Assembly: GCA_017893485.1 (NCBI GenBank)
Contig: CM030365.1
Location: forward strand, 45,254,458 to 45,318,457
Direction of reading: 5' to 3'
DNA length: 64,000 nt
Origin: Hemerocallis citrina
Taxonomy: Eukaryota > Streptophyta > Magnoliopsida > Asparagales > Asphodelaceae
Shown here: one piece after another, positions 11,549 through 23,302 of the stretch
Position numbering within the stretch: position 1 is the stretch's first letter
Layout: the number at the start of each line of letters is the position of its first letter
Translations under genes and position numbers: made by a program
Notes under the pieces: generated by a model
What the model was told of the DNA's origin: nothing
Database searches by the model: none
What the model saw: only the letters and a program-made list of their open reading frames with translations

Positions 11549-12856
11549 TAATCACACAAGACTTACATAAATCTGAAATCTGAATCTGTATCTGTTCTGA
11601 AATATGAAATCTGAATCTGAGTCTGAATTTGTTATTTGGAAATCTGAATCTTTTGCCTGAATATCTGATTATCTGAAATCTGTTATCTGATTACCTAACA
11701 TATCTGTTATTTGACACTTGACACTTAATACTTGAGATATGCTTAGGATACCATGTTAGTTGATTTTGCCATACCATGTTAGGTATGTTTTTGCTAGTAT
11801 TTAGATCTGTTTAGTTTTCCCATTCTATGTGCTTGTATCGTACTCTATTTGTGAACCGGACTTGCAATTAACGAGTACTTGTTTTTCTCCTCTTCTTTTT
11901 TTCTTGCAAATTTACTTATTGCAGTTTAGGTTGGACAACTACTTGATGGTAATGGCGAAAGGAATTATTAAGTTGAAATTTCTGTTTTCTGCTTATTCTT
12001 AATTGTTGCTTGAACAATAAACAATTTGTATTTGGTTTACTTGGATATTATTTTGTATTTAGGCGATGTTGTAGTACCCCGTATTTTCGAATATTATTTT
12101 AAGGATTTGAAAATGAATTAAAATGATTTTCTGGAGATTTAATAAATATTTCTGAAGGTTTATCTTTTTACACGTGCGAAACACGTGCAAATATTTTTGG
12201 TGTAAATATCCAATTTTTTATTTTTAATAAGTTCTCGTACTTATTATGGAGTATATTCTAAAATTTGGGATTTTTCTGAGTAGAGAAACTATTTTATAAA
12301 TTCCTCGAAATAGAGGGGCTTTTATGTAAAAAGCCGTTTGGTTCTGAAATAAATTATGAAAATTCATTTTTACTGATTTTTGGGCTTTCCATGATCATCA
12401 TTTAAATTAAAGTATATTTAAATTTTATTTGGAGTTGATTTGGTAAAGATTTATACAAAAAGGGTATTTTTGCAAATATGAAATTTATGTAGAATCTTGT
12501 GCGAATGTTTTTCTGGAAAGTGAAAGTCAAATATTTTGAATTGGAAAATATAATATGTATTATTAGATATTATTTCTGATTTTTCTGGATTTTTATGAAT
12601 ATTTTATGAGGTATTTGCAAATATTACAAAAGGGAGGGCTTTTGTGCAAAATCGCCATCCTGAGTTGTAAATCCAATTTTTTCTTATTTACTGGGCTGCT
12701 CTGGGTTGTTGGACAACTCAGTGATAAAATATTTGATTTGGTTTTGATTTAGTTAATCTATTTTAACTAAGGAAATGTTATATGAGTAAAGTTATATTTT
12801 TGGGAGGACTATTTTGCAAATACATTTCTAAAACCCTAAATCTTATTTCCGGCCTG

Positions 12857-12866
12857 TATAAAAGAG
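12857..12866 (+). promoter_or_regulatory. TATA motif of solo LTR B (rightward)
   Basis: TATAAAAGAG lies 787 bp inside the LTR. AAAGGTGAGTAA (12989-13000), a good 5' splice-site match, follows 130 bp downstream. Confidence 0.6.
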
Positions 12867-13474
12867 GGTGTGCAGCCGTCATTCGCTGCACAACTCCAAA
12901 TTTATTATATTATTATTTTCTTGGTGATCAAGAGGAGAATTTTTGGATCTCGCAAAAAGGAAGGCTTTTCGTTGGATCTTTTCAATTCAAAGGTGAGTAA
13001 TATAAATTTGTTTTGTAGTTTGATTTATGTGAGTGACATTGTTTTGTTTTGTTTTGTTTTATGAATGATATGAACTTTGTCTTGTTGATCGATTTATGTG
13101 AATGATGGTCTCGTCGTTTGTTTCGATATGTTTGTTTCATTTAGTATATTTTGTGTGGATCGATGCAATGGTTGTTGTTGGTATTATACATGTGAAATCT
13201 ATGAATGACTAGTAGATCTTGATTTATAAATTTTTGTTGCTAGAAAGCATGTTAAGTTTTGAGTATGGTTATGATCGGATGGTGAGCATCTGGATCTTGT
13301 GTTTATAAATCAGATCATGCTATGAGTTGTGAAGAAATTTAGTATTGAAAAACCCTAATGAAAGAATTAGGAATTTAGAACATGAGAATTGAGTTTTGAG
13401 ATATTGGATGATTGAGTATTGAATCCAATCTGAGATATTTTGAGATTTGTCATTTTTATATGAATACGAGTTAT

Positions 13475-13746
13475 TTTCATAAACAATGAATCTTTAGAAA
13501 ACTTCAGTTTTGATTATTGTATTCAGACCTAAATCACGAAAACTGTAGGCCGACAGTCGACTGGTCTACTATTCAGTCGACTGGTACGACCCTGCTACTG
13601 TATCTTTAATTTTCATAAACAATGCATCTTTAGAAAACTTCAGTTTTGATTATTTTATTCAGACCTAAATCACGAAAACTGTAGGCCGACAGTCGACTGG
13701 TCTACTATTCAGTCGACTGGTACGACCCTGCTGCTGTATCTTTAAT
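13475..13746. repeat. 136-bp direct duplication
   Basis: TTTCATAAACAATG starts both copies, at 13475 and 13611. Each copy contains a pair of CAGTCGACTGG motifs. Confidence 0.92.
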
Positions 13747-14387
13747 TTGAAAACCCGTTCTGGACAGTCGACTTAGATCATTGTTCGGTCGACTGGGGTA
13801 CTGAGAACTTATTTTGTAAAGTTATTGCAGTTTCTTTCTCTGGACAGTCGACCTATGACCCCCTTTAGTCGACCTAAAATACTTAGGGTGTTTCTTGGAA
13901 TTATTGGAATTTGTCTCGGGTAGGTCGACTGATGGCTTCTTAAGTCGACTCATATGACTTAGTTTATTTTCTTAAAATCGTGAATATTTGTCCTCTGGAC
14001 AGTCGACTTATTACAGTATAAGTCGACTGGTACTGATGAGTTTCGTAAATTTAAGTGTTCTTTGAATGATTAGTCTTCAGATATTTCAGCTTATACTTTG
14101 TCTTCAGTTAAGCATATGGTTTTGAGATATTCAGTTGAGCTATTTTTGGTTGGCGAAAGGTTGGTTTAGACATTTGAGTTGAGTCTCTAGAGGATGTGGG
14201 TGACCCTAGAATACCAGCATTGAGTTATTTTGTTGAGGCCCATTGAGGCATTTCAGTTATTCAGTTTTGAGTTAAGTCCGGTAGGGTACACCGTCTCTAG
14301 GAGATTCGTTAAGTAATTAAATAACCCAAAATGATAAGGACAGGCACTAGTGGTGATATGATGAACGGGAACATGGGTTGTGCACCT

Positions 14388-14770
14388 CAGTATGGCTTTC
14401 GGTGTGGGATTTAATCTCCGAAATTATCCAAGTATCTTACTTAGGGTGTGGGATTCATCTCCGGAATTGTCTCAGGTAAATTACCTGCGGTGTGGGATGT
14501 ATCTCCGGAATTATCCAAGTAGTTACTTCGGGTGTGGGATTGATCTCCGGAATTATCGGAGTCGAGGCGACGCACATGGGGTATTCATGTGATGAGGGTC
14601 ATTGTTTCGGTGTGGGATTTAATCTCCGGAATTATCGAAGTAACTTACCTTGGGTGTGGGACTCATCGCCGGAATTATCTCAGGTAAATTACCTGCGGTG
14701 TGGGATGTATCTCCGGAATTATCCAAGTAATTACTTACGGTGTGGGATTGATCTCCGGAATTATCAGGGC
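14388..14770. repeat. Minisatellite with core GGTGTGGGAT..ATCTCCGGAATTATC
   Basis: Eight copies of GTGTGGGA(T/C)T.ATC.CCGGAATTAT.. spaced about 48-60 bp apart, arranged as two groups of four separated by a GAGGCGACGCACATGGGG spacer. In-frame ISGII peptides in small frames here are a by-product. Confidence 0.88.
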
Positions 14771-15749
14771 AAGGGCTAGTACTCACAGTTTATCTTTATC
14801 TCGTAGTAGTCATCGTGTTAGGAATAGTTGCATAGCGGGGATTGAACCCAATAATGTGAAGACGTTAAGGGCTTGCACCGAACCTATGTAGAATGGGATG
14901 CATAGACTTCGACAAGTATGCATTAGAGAGTCCGCATATAGAATTCGTGTTGTCTTGACTTGGTTTTATGCATGTGTTTTCCAGTTTTTCTACACTTGAC
15001 ACTTAGACTAGATGCACTTGTTGTTTTCATTCTATGATGTTTCTATGCTTTACATCTTCGTTATTCCTCATTCATTTAGCATTGTGGTTAATACATGTTG
15101 TTGATGACTTTATGTTTTACGATCAAATTATGTTGTTTGTTTTCATGTCACTCACACCATTTATAGCTGACCCCTTTAGTTTTGGGGGTTAGAGATCATC
15201 TCTAGCCTCATGGGTTACAGGTTGTTGCTTAGAGTTTGGAGGCTTGGATGCTTGAGTTAGTTTTGAGATAAGTAGATGAAATAGAGCTTCGTGTAAATTT
15301 GTATAAAAAGAAGTATTGTGAAAAGAAAGTTGTAATTCAAGGTGTTTGTAATTCCGCTGTGTTTGAAAAGATGGTTGTAATAAAAGTAAGCAATAAAATT
15401 ATTTGTATTTTGAGCTATGTGTACTATTATATTGAAGTTGATGCTGGGATTGTGCCACGTATTTTCTAAGTTATTATATTAGAAATTCGGGGCGCTACAG
15501 ATGTGACCCAGGATATTTGTTTTTCCAGACTCTGTTTTATTTGAGAACATGGTATTTGATTTCAAGTAAATTTCTATTGGTGAATTTGTTTTAATTTTGC
15601 ATGTTGGTTCCATCTTTTGCTTCCGACTATGATAAATTCTGTGATGTGTCACAAAGATTTTTTGAAACAGCTTAAGGATGATATAATCATTCGCTGGGCT
15701 TTTGTTACGTGCTCGTATTCCGTGTTTTTGGAAAGCGGGGCGTGATACA

Positions 15750-15945
15750 CAAAACATATTGATATTTGGTATCACCTTATTAAAGACCATTTTCAAAAAG
15801 GGATATTATTCTTGAATATGTTTCCACTGATTTGCAACTTGCTGATACTTTTACCAAACCTTTAGATGAAAAACGATTTTACTTTTTGAAAGGAGAACTG
15901 GATGTTGTTGATATTTCAGCTTGGAAAAGCATTTTGGTCTACTAG
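15750..15945 (+). pseudogene. copia pol fragment: C-terminal end of RNase H
   Basis: Translation gives KHIDIWYHLIKDHF, then after a one-base frameshift near 15810 ILEYVSTDLQLADTFTKPLD and KRFYFLKGELD, ending at TAG 15943-15945. This matches the conserved end of Ty1/copia polyproteins (the HIDI..H...DH and LADxxTKxL motifs of the RNase H tail). The upstream part of pol is outside the window, separated by the family-A LTR. The fragment is non-functional. Confidence 0.85.
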
Positions 15946-16783
15946 ACGGGTGACTGTACGCCTGTGGGGGTGTACAGTTGACTGGGCGATCGACCGGTAC
16001 ACTCTCGGTCTTCGTTTTATTTAATACTCTGTTTTCAAAATGTTGGTTTTTAGTATTTGCGGTCGACCAGATCACCCTCTGACTTATGTTTTTTTCTTTA
16101 CAAAATGTACGGTCGACCGGTTTGCTCTCGGGAAATGTTTTTTTGCTCCACTGGTTTTGCGGTCGACCGATTTTTTTTCTGGGTGCATGTTGTGATTTTT
16201 AACTACTATATACTCAGGTTTTCTATTGGTATAAGTTTTTCTATTTGAGTTTTTCTATTGGTTTCTTGAAATTCATTTCTTCTTTTTATCCATGCATTGC
16301 ATCTGTATTGGAAAAATCTCAAATCTATGATACCATGAAGAGCTCTCCCTGTATATTAAAGAGTCTCGCTATCACGGTATCATGTAAGTAGATTTTTCTC
16401 TGCTTTTAGAAAAATTATTATATTTCCAAACTTTATCTCTCTTGTTTTGCTTAATGAAACTTCTTTTCATTTACAAATAGTTTTCGAGAGGAGTATATTA
16501 TATTTCTCATGTTTTATTTTATTTATACTTATCTATTGTCCACTATTGGTGTGTTCCAAAAAGGGGGAGAATATTTATTAATATTATGAATGAATGAAAG
16601 TAAATGTTTTTTATCTTATATGAAGTATTGAATTAAGGGGGAGTATTTACAAATCTCTCTTTACCTATGATAATCTGTGTTATAAGAAGTATTAAATTCA
16701 GGGAGAGTATTTATATGCCAAATTGTTTAGTTTTTACTTCCAATATTCAAGGGCATGTTTTGTTCACACCAAAAGGGGGAGAT
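15946..16783 (+). other. copia 3' untranslated region with polypurine tract
   Basis: Non-coding sequence between pol and the 3' LTR. GGTCGACC-type palindromes occur at 15987-16165. The tract AAAAGGGGGAGAT at 16771-16783 directly precedes the LTR. Similar purine tracts occur at 16558-16573 and 16634-16648. Confidence 0.75.
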
Positions 16784-17761
16784 TGTTGACTATTAGTTTG
16801 GTGTGCGCAAAACGTGTCTATAAATACTAATAAGTTTAAATTGAATTGTTCAGATTTTCAGGATCAAATAATATCCATAAGAGATCCAAGAGAGATTCAA
16901 GAATATTCAAAGAAGAAAAGTAATAAAAAAAGATAGGGAAATCAAGCAAAAGAAGAAGATATTCAAAAAGAGCAATTGATTAATTAGTGTCCAAGAAAGC
17001 TATCAAGACCAGTTGCTATCATTCTATATTTGTGATATTTAATTTGTGTAAAATCGATTGGTGATTGATTAGTTTTTTGTAAGAATATAAAGTGGATTCG
17101 GTATGAAAAACGTTATGCTGGTCGACCGCACCTCATGACGGTCAACCGCATCGTAGCCGACTGCAACTCACAGTTATGTAAGAAGCAGTTGACCCTTCAT
17201 CTCTCTACTTTATGTCACAGAGATGAACGGTCGACTGCACCGAGATTGCGGTCGACCGTACTTTGCGCTGCTCACTTTTTTGGAATGTATCGTTTCTAAT
17301 TTTCATCAATACACTTCCCAGTCTATTTAATTGAACGAACCCACTGAGTATTCTTCACCTATCACTTCTGAGAAAAATCTTCTGAACTAATCTTTCAACA
17401 ATAAATCCGAGTGTGTGAAAACTATTTGTATTCTTCAGTCAGGATCATTAAAGATCTTGAGATTTTTCTTTTCTTCCACTTCGGTGAGATTGACGGGACT
17501 AGTGTGAGAAGTCCTATGGGTGTAACAGGTCTCTTAGCCTGAATTTGAGAATCACTGTACAAGGGTTTTGAGTACGGTGGAACACTGGTGGCGGAAAATT
17601 ACTACAAGTATGAGGTGTATACGTAGACCTGGGGGTCGAACCACATTATATCACTACATCACTTGTGCTATCTGCGTTTGCTTTTTATTTACTCTAAACT
17701 TTATTTTGGTTTTTTTAATTCTGCACAATCACCCTATTCACCCCCCATAGGGTGATTTACA
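16784..17761 (+). repeat. 3' LTR of the copia element
   Basis: It begins TGTTGACTATTAG right after the polypurine tract and ends CACCCCCCATAGGGTGATTTACA, a typical copia LTR end. TATAAATA lies at 16819-16826. GTCGAC-type motifs occur at 17119-17260. The length is 978 bp. The 5' LTR is outside the window. Confidence 0.85.
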
Positions 17762-17923
17762 TGAAGATCATTTGTAAGCTTTAAAATTCTTATAAACTAG
17801 CTAAACTTTAAATTTCAATTGACAATAACTAGTATAATCTTGTGCAATATTGCACATAATTTTTTTAAAAAAAAGAGAAAATTGCAAAATATTTTTAAAA
17901 AAAACATCTAATAACATCTAAAC
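17762..17923. other. Unassigned AT-rich spacer
   Basis: This 162-bp stretch lies between the copia LTR and the Tekay-like 3' LTR. It is AT-rich with A-runs and has no open frame or motif. It may be the oldest sequence in the window or part of another element. Confidence 0.6.
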
Positions 17924-18333
17924 TGTCACGCCCTGCTTCCCAAAAGAATTACGGAATATGAGTACGTGACAAAGCCCAGCGAATGATTTTCATCATTCAT
18001 AAGCTGTAGGATCGACTCAACATTATAACAAGAAATACATCAAAATATATTCAACCATGCATGCATGAATAATTTTAATCAACAGAAAAACATATGAAAC
18101 AAATATAAATATCCCAAATAAATTCCAGATCTGGATCAGAAGTAAAAACTTCGGACTACAAGACTGTTACAAGTTTTAAATAGCAAAAAATTATAAATAA
18201 ACTCAAATACAATTAATTGAAGCAAGCTTTTCCAAGCGAAGCCTAGAAGGTTTGCTCACCAACTCTAGCAGGCAACTCGTCTCCAAAGTCTGTATTTATC
18301 ATGGAGAAGAAAATGGAGAAACAAAGACAAATG

Positions 18334-18705
18334 CCCTTACTGCAAGTTAGGGCTGCAAGTAGTACAAGCAAGGGTATGAAAATAAGTTGAAGAAAGTATG
18401 AAACAAGATATGGAATCAAGAGTATACAATATGATTTGACAAGGATGCAACAAGTAGTTAAGTTCAAGAGATTAGCTGCCAAGTAAGATAACTCAAGTAA
18501 CAGGAAACAACGACAAACACCCTTACTGCAAGTTAGGGCCGCAAGTAGTACAAGCAAGGGTATGAAAATAAGTGGAAGAAAGTATGAAACAAGATATGGA
18601 ATCAAGAGTATACAACATGATTTGACAAGGATGCAACAAGTAGTGAAGTTCAAGAGACTAGATAGCAAGTAAGATAACTCAATTAACAGGATTGGGTAAC
18701 AAATA
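18334..18705. repeat. 186-bp tandem duplication
   Basis: CCCTTACTGCAAGTTAGGGC begins each copy (18334 and 18520). Internal landmarks such as GTATGAAACAAGATATGGAA recur at the same offset. The minus-strand frame 18243-18749 is a by-product of this duplication. Confidence 0.92.
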
Positions 18706-18739
18706 CTAGTAGTGGAACAAGTAACAAGTGTACATGTAA

Positions 18740-19170
18740 ATTGTATCAAATATCAAGTCACAAGTATCAAGTAACAAGTATCAAGCAAGACAGGTGTCAA
18801 GTGTGAACAAGTAACAAGTTATTCTTAAGTCTAATATTTAATTCTATCTAGGTAGCATTTCATGCGTCCCAACTATTTACCACATGGTTGCTACTTACAA
18901 ACAGTTACGTTTAGGACTAGTAGTGGGTTTTATAGGACGGTGTACTCAGGCATCAAGTATCAAGCAAGCATGTTAATAAATTGAGTAATCATATAACTAG
19001 TTCATGTGTCAAGAAATAACGTGACAAGTCATGAATCAAATAATAATATACTAGTTCTTGAAACAAGTAATAACAAGTCCATGAATCGAGTAATAACATA
19101 CTAGTTCATGAATTGATAGTAACTAGTTTATGAATCGAATAATAATATAACTAGTTCATGAGACAAGTAT
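18740..19170. repeat. Short-unit repeats AAGTATCAAGTAAC and AACTAGTTCATGAATC
   Basis: Irregular repeats of AAGTATCAAG / AAGTAACAAG at 18753-18830 and of ACTAGTTCATGA(A)TCGA with AATAACAT at 18990-19170, in the position that holds other minisatellites in sister LTRs. Confidence 0.75.
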
Positions 19171-19700
19171 CAAGTGGGAAACATGGGCCCCCTTCTGAGT
19201 ACATTTACCTATATTGTTCACTACTTTGGTCTTTCCCTTAAACCCCGTCTAGTTATTTATTATTTTCATCAACCAAGGATGAAAGTGTGCGAAATAGGCA
19301 AGAATACATGGTCAAGAATATGGAACAAGTTTAGACTAGGTAGGATACATATTCAAGAGTTAAAACAAATTAAATTATCAAAAACGACGAGAATTTCAAA
19401 TCTGGACAGCATGACGTTGCTGCACCAAAACTGAGATTTCCGCCACCACAGGAATGCAAACCTGGATCCGTTCAAAAATCTAGAAAGACTCTCTACCGAA
19501 TCTAGTGCATATAAACAAGATACACAAAAGTGGTAACAACAGGAGTTAAAACAGCAAACTACACAAATTCATGTTCAGCCAGAATTTGTAAAATCGTCTT
19601 TATACATATGAAACAGGTATGAAACTTCATTAATTAATTTCAGGAAAATTAGAGAATATTCTCTAGTGTATCTAGTAACAGCATGCAAAATTTCAAGTCA

Positions 19701-20844
19701 TCTATATAATAAAACACAAAGAAAGCTATCAAGTGGCTCACCTTCAATCCCCCAAAAAATCAAAGGCCTAGATCTAACCTCACAAAACACATTTTCCCTC
19801 CCAAAAGTTTCCCCCCAAAACTTAAATTCAAATCCTCCCACCCAAAACAAATCCTTTATCTATTTAATTATTTCTCTCTCTCTCTCTCTCTCTCTCTTTC
19901 AAAAAAATAAGAAAATAAAAATTTTAAAAATTTTTAAAAGTAAAAAACTAAAAAACTAAAAAAATTAAAAATAATTAAAAAAAATCAAAAACTTATAAAA
20001 AATTTAAAAAAAATTATAATTTTTTTTAAAAACAAAAAAAATTAATTTTTTAATTAGAAAAAATTAAAAAATAATTTTTAAATTTAAAAAAATAGATTTT
20101 TTTTTTATTAAAAAAATTAGAAAATTTCAAAAAAAAATTTTAAAAATTAAAAATTTTAAATTCAAGTATTTGAAAATTTGAAAGCAAATCCAAATCCAAA
20201 TTCAATGTCGAACCCCAATCAAGAAGTCGTCGTCGATATCTGATCCACTGCTGATTCCATATCGAAACTTATAAAAAAATTACAAAAAAAATTTATAATT
20301 TTTTTTTAAAATAAAAAAAAAATTTAAATTTTTTTTTTTAATTAGAAAAAAATAAAAAAAATTTTAAAATTAAAAATAGATATATTTTTATATTTAAAAA
20401 TTAGAAAATTTCAAAAAAAAATTAAAAATTTAAACATTTTAAATTTTAAATTTTAAATTCAAATATTTGATAATTTTAAATATTTGAAAATTTGAAAATT
20501 TGAAAATCAAAATCCAAATCCAATGTCGAACCCCAATCAAGAAGTCGTCGGCGATATCTGATCCGCTGCTGATTCCACATCGGTGACTCCACCAAATCGA
20601 GCACGGATATCAAGCGACTCCATATCGGCGACTCCCCTCCATCGAATCGAGAGCCTCTATATGTAAGTTCAAGCTAATGATAAAAAAGGCGATGGTTGAG
20701 TTTAAAGGTAGATATACTGCTTCATCATATAATATGTTTGCTACTTCAGTTAATTTGCTAGACCTCCAAAATTATTTTATATAATCAAACTATGTGCACC
20801 TTTCCGAAGACGTGCCATAGGCACGTGTCAACGGGCAAACCTAG
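19701..20844 (+). mobile_element. Non-autonomous Helitron
   Basis: The 5' end is TCTATATAATAAAACAC and the 3' end is CTAG at 20841-20844. Fourteen bases upstream of that is a hairpin ACGTGCC-ATA-GGCACGT (20810-20826). The insertion lies between A (19700) and T (20845) with no target duplication, as Helitrons do. Removing it restores the expected LTR length. No Rep/helicase gene is present. The inside holds an extremely AT-rich block, duplicated, each copy followed by a sequence starting CAATGTCGAACCCCAATC. A (CT)n run lies at 19873-19897. The frame 19666-19959 crosses the boundary and is not a gene. Confidence 0.82.
19975..20600. repeat. ~300-bp tandem duplication inside the Helitron
   Basis: Copy 1 (about 19990-20265) and copy 2 (about 20266-20580) share AACTTATAAAAAA, a long A/T-only block, then ATGTCGAACCCCAATCAAGA and TCTGATCC.CTGCTGATTCC. 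They differ by small changes. Confidence 0.8.
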
Positions 20845-22446
20845 TTATATTATAGGTAGCATGGTTAATTTAATTGTAAAACAAAGTGTCACATTAAAAT
20901 TTATGAAACTGGAATTCTACGACACAGCAGCAGTAAAACTGCGATAACTCACAAACTATAACTAGAAATTCAATTCCGTCAAAAGGGTAGTAAACTAGAC
21001 ATCTGGGGCTACATTTTATGTTTAGAAATAAAGTCCAGATTCTGATGTTATCGGTGTCGAAACAGCAAGTAAAGACAGGAATAACAGCATATGTGAATTC
21101 TTTTACATAACAGGTGGCATGAGTAATGAATAGTATAAGTCTAAATTAGTGTGTGATACAAATAGGATGTAATAGATATCAAATCAGCAAGTCACATTTA
21201 TTTCTCAACTCAAAAGAAGCAAAATCAATACATACGTCATACAACATGCATCTACAAGTCTAGGTGGTTCTTAGTTTCATGTGTTCAAGTAATTAGGAGA
21301 TAAATTAGATCCAACAAGTTGCGAAACAAATATATCAACGAAAGGTTATGATCATGGAGTTGATAAGGATTAAAATAAGATCATCAAACGATAACGTCCC
21401 AAGGGGAGTCACAACTACGATCTACTTGGAGTATTTTCGAATAAAAGCTTGTACTAGAACAACAAATTGTACAAGAACATACTTGCCTTGATTGGATAAG
21501 GGAGTTGATCGACGATCGAGATTGGATGGATCGGATCGGCACGGATCTTGATGGCGATCAAGATCAAGACAATCGGACGTCTCAGATCAGATCTGATCTG
21601 ATGATCAAGATGATGGAGATCAGATCTGGTGTCAATCTTGATCAGATCGGAGGGCTAAATTCAATCAATCAATCTCCTTCTTCCCTCCTTGATCAACAAC
21701 AGCAAAAAATGCGGGAGCTTCGATTGCCGAATGACAACGACGACTGTGGGCGGCACTGTGGCAGCGAGACTGTAGCGACGTCGAGGCTCGACTGTGGAGC
21801 AGTCGACGGAGGCGACGATGACAATGGGAGTTGCTATGGGTAATGGGTTCGGAGCTCTGTTTGGAGAGGAAAACAAGAGAGCGATGGTGGGGAAACTTCG
21901 GGGATTCAGCAATTGCGAGGCAACGAGGGGATGAGTAGAGGTGGCAACGACGACGATGAGGAGCACCAGGAGATGGGTAATGGGTTCGGTAATGTCGAGT
22001 GGCGAGGTTGATGGTTTTGGTAATGGCAAGGATGAAGAAGACGATGGGCTGCGACGGTGAGGGGTTGCAGTGATGAAGACAAGGGCGAGGGGAAGCGATG
22101 AGGCCGCGATGAGCACAGGGATGGCGAAGGCTAGGAAATTCGAAGAGGCGAGAGGTAGGGGAAAACGATGGGTGAACAGTATGGTATAGGAGTAGGTGGC
22201 TGAAGGGGGGTTTTCAACTGTATTGGTAATAAAGTTAGGATTAACCTAGGATAAGGTTTAAATAGTAGGGTTGCAGGTTGTGGGTTATTGGATAGCGGGT
22301 TTGAGTAGGATCCAAAGGGAGATTGAGTCAAAAATCACTATAAATAGGCCATAAGGATTTGAAAAGATGAATAAGTCAATTCCCCTAGAAAAATAGCAAA
22401 TTGAGCTGATAGACAAGGTGCAAATGAAATAGATTGGGCACAAATT

Positions 22447-22726
22447 TTAGCCGAAACAAAAGAAATGACTTTTTTTTAAAACTGGAAACAAAATGCATAA
22501 TCTTGGATTGATAAAGGTGTACAATGAAATAAAATACAGCAGAAAAATAGAAATACAGGAAATAGGGATTACAAATCCTACCCACCTAACAAGCAGAATT
22601 TCGTCTTCGAAATTCAGACAAGTGGTACATAGGGCAACCCCCCAAAAGAAAAAAAAACAAGGAGATAACTCGAACAAATTGGGGAACTTCTTCTGGATCT
22701 CCTCCTCCAATTCCTAAGTCGACTCA
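22447..22726 (-). pseudogene. C-terminal end of the chromodomain of the Tekay-like pol
   Basis: The minus strand reads ELEEEIQKKFPNLFE (from about 22705), the typical last part of a plant chromoviral chromodomain. The first part of the domain is 13 kb away at 35809-35900, beyond the Tat-like element. A TGG codon just before it reads TAG. Downstream, FEDEILL and RWVGF derive from the conserved DNA around the polypurine tract, not from protein conservation. Confidence 0.8.
22574..22600 (-). other. Polypurine tract region of the Tekay-like element
   Basis: The minus strand reads TTAGGTGGGTAGGATTTGTAATCCC, so a G/A-rich tract ends at the LTR start. The same motif stands at 58322 next to another family-A LTR, which defines the element's orientation. 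Confidence 0.75.
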
Positions 22727-22731
22727 CCCGG

Positions 22732-23302
22732 TGTTGCCATTGAAATTGGTATGGGGGCAAACAGATAGATTTGTGGATTCGAGGGAATGTGAATAGTCAA
22801 ACCTGAACAACCTCACCGGAGTTTGACCGAAATCCTCTCGTCGTTAACCTACAAAAAGTGCAAGACACCGGGGTTGATTCTGGCGACGCACCCTCCGATG
22901 CTCTTGTCAGTAATCTGAATGATTAAGAAAGAGCTTTAATTGGCAAAAGATTGATTACCTGGTAACAGTGGGGGGAGAGGGGTATTTATAGCCGCCTTAG
23001 GAGTCTGTTTCAGGATAAGATCAAATCCCTACTTCCCGATGTAAATGGATAGAAGTGGTTAAAACCGCTATTTGAGGATAATCATGAATCTGAATCCTCT
23101 CCTATCCAGTTGGACTGTGTTTCTTACGGGTTGGAACCCGTACCCAGTGAGACAGATCCGTTTATGGATTATTGGGCTTTGAAGAAAAACCAAGTTCCAA
23201 TTTCAGACCTGTTTGTAGGTGAAATTACAGTTTTACCCCTGAGCTTAAAGATTCGGGCCCGATTTGAATGGTTTCGATTTAACCCTATTTTTAGCCATAT
23301 CA
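22732..23302 (-). repeat. 3' LTR of the Tat-like element
   Basis: Starts TGTTGCCATTG and ends GCCATATCA on the plus strand. It carries about 18 bp near its left end (after TGTTG) that the other LTR lacks. A TATA motif (minus strand GGCTATAAATACCCC) lies at 22982-22992. The frame 23110-23343 runs through it by chance. Confidence 0.9.

Larger units (their letters stand above)
12070..15499 (+). mobile_element. Solo LTR, family B, 3.4 kb
   Basis: It begins TGTAGTACCCC and ends CGGGGCGCTACA, flanked by GATGT (12065-12069 and 15500-15504). No coding sequence and no mate is present. It carries a TATA motif at 12857, a splice-donor-like site near 12992, a 136-bp duplication and a minisatellite. It sits in the family-A LTR. 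The small frames at 12782-13064 and 14380-14891 come from leader or minisatellite sequence. Confidence 0.9.
1..15749 (+). mobile_element. Tekay-like LTR, family A (truncated by window start, twice interrupted)
   Basis: The pieces 1-256, 11554-12069 and 15505-15749 join into one LTR sequence once two insertions and their duplicated targets are removed. They match the solo LTR at 38338 in order, sharing for example the motifs GTAGCAACCATGT, TGTGCTTGTATC, GCGATGTGACCCAGGATAT and CATTCGCTGGGCTTTTGTTACG, and finish with GGGGCGTGATACA, the family-A 3' end. The orientation is plus. Downstream sequence is copia coding DNA, so this LTR, or the element it belongs to, landed in a copia element. The exact 3' end is uncertain by a few bases, and the 5' half lies outside the window, so I cannot say whether it is a solo LTR or part of a full element. 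Confidence 0.8.
17924..22573 (-). repeat. 3' LTR of the Tekay-like element, family A
   Basis: It begins TGTCACGCCCTGC and ends GGGATTACA on the plus strand, and the polypurine tract abuts its right end. Removing the 1144-bp Helitron leaves about 3.5 kb, the same as the solo family-A LTR at 38338. A TATA motif CTATAAATAG lies at 22338-22347. A sense-strand open frame (22116-21661) and a splice-donor-like GCAAGTA near 21480 lie downstream of it. Confidence 0.85.

Noticed and set aside
22745..22753. Left Tat LTR start at 22750 with target ATTGG
   Set aside because: The right flank does not match ATTGG, whereas a start at 22732 gives CCCGG on both sides and TGTTG on both LTRs.
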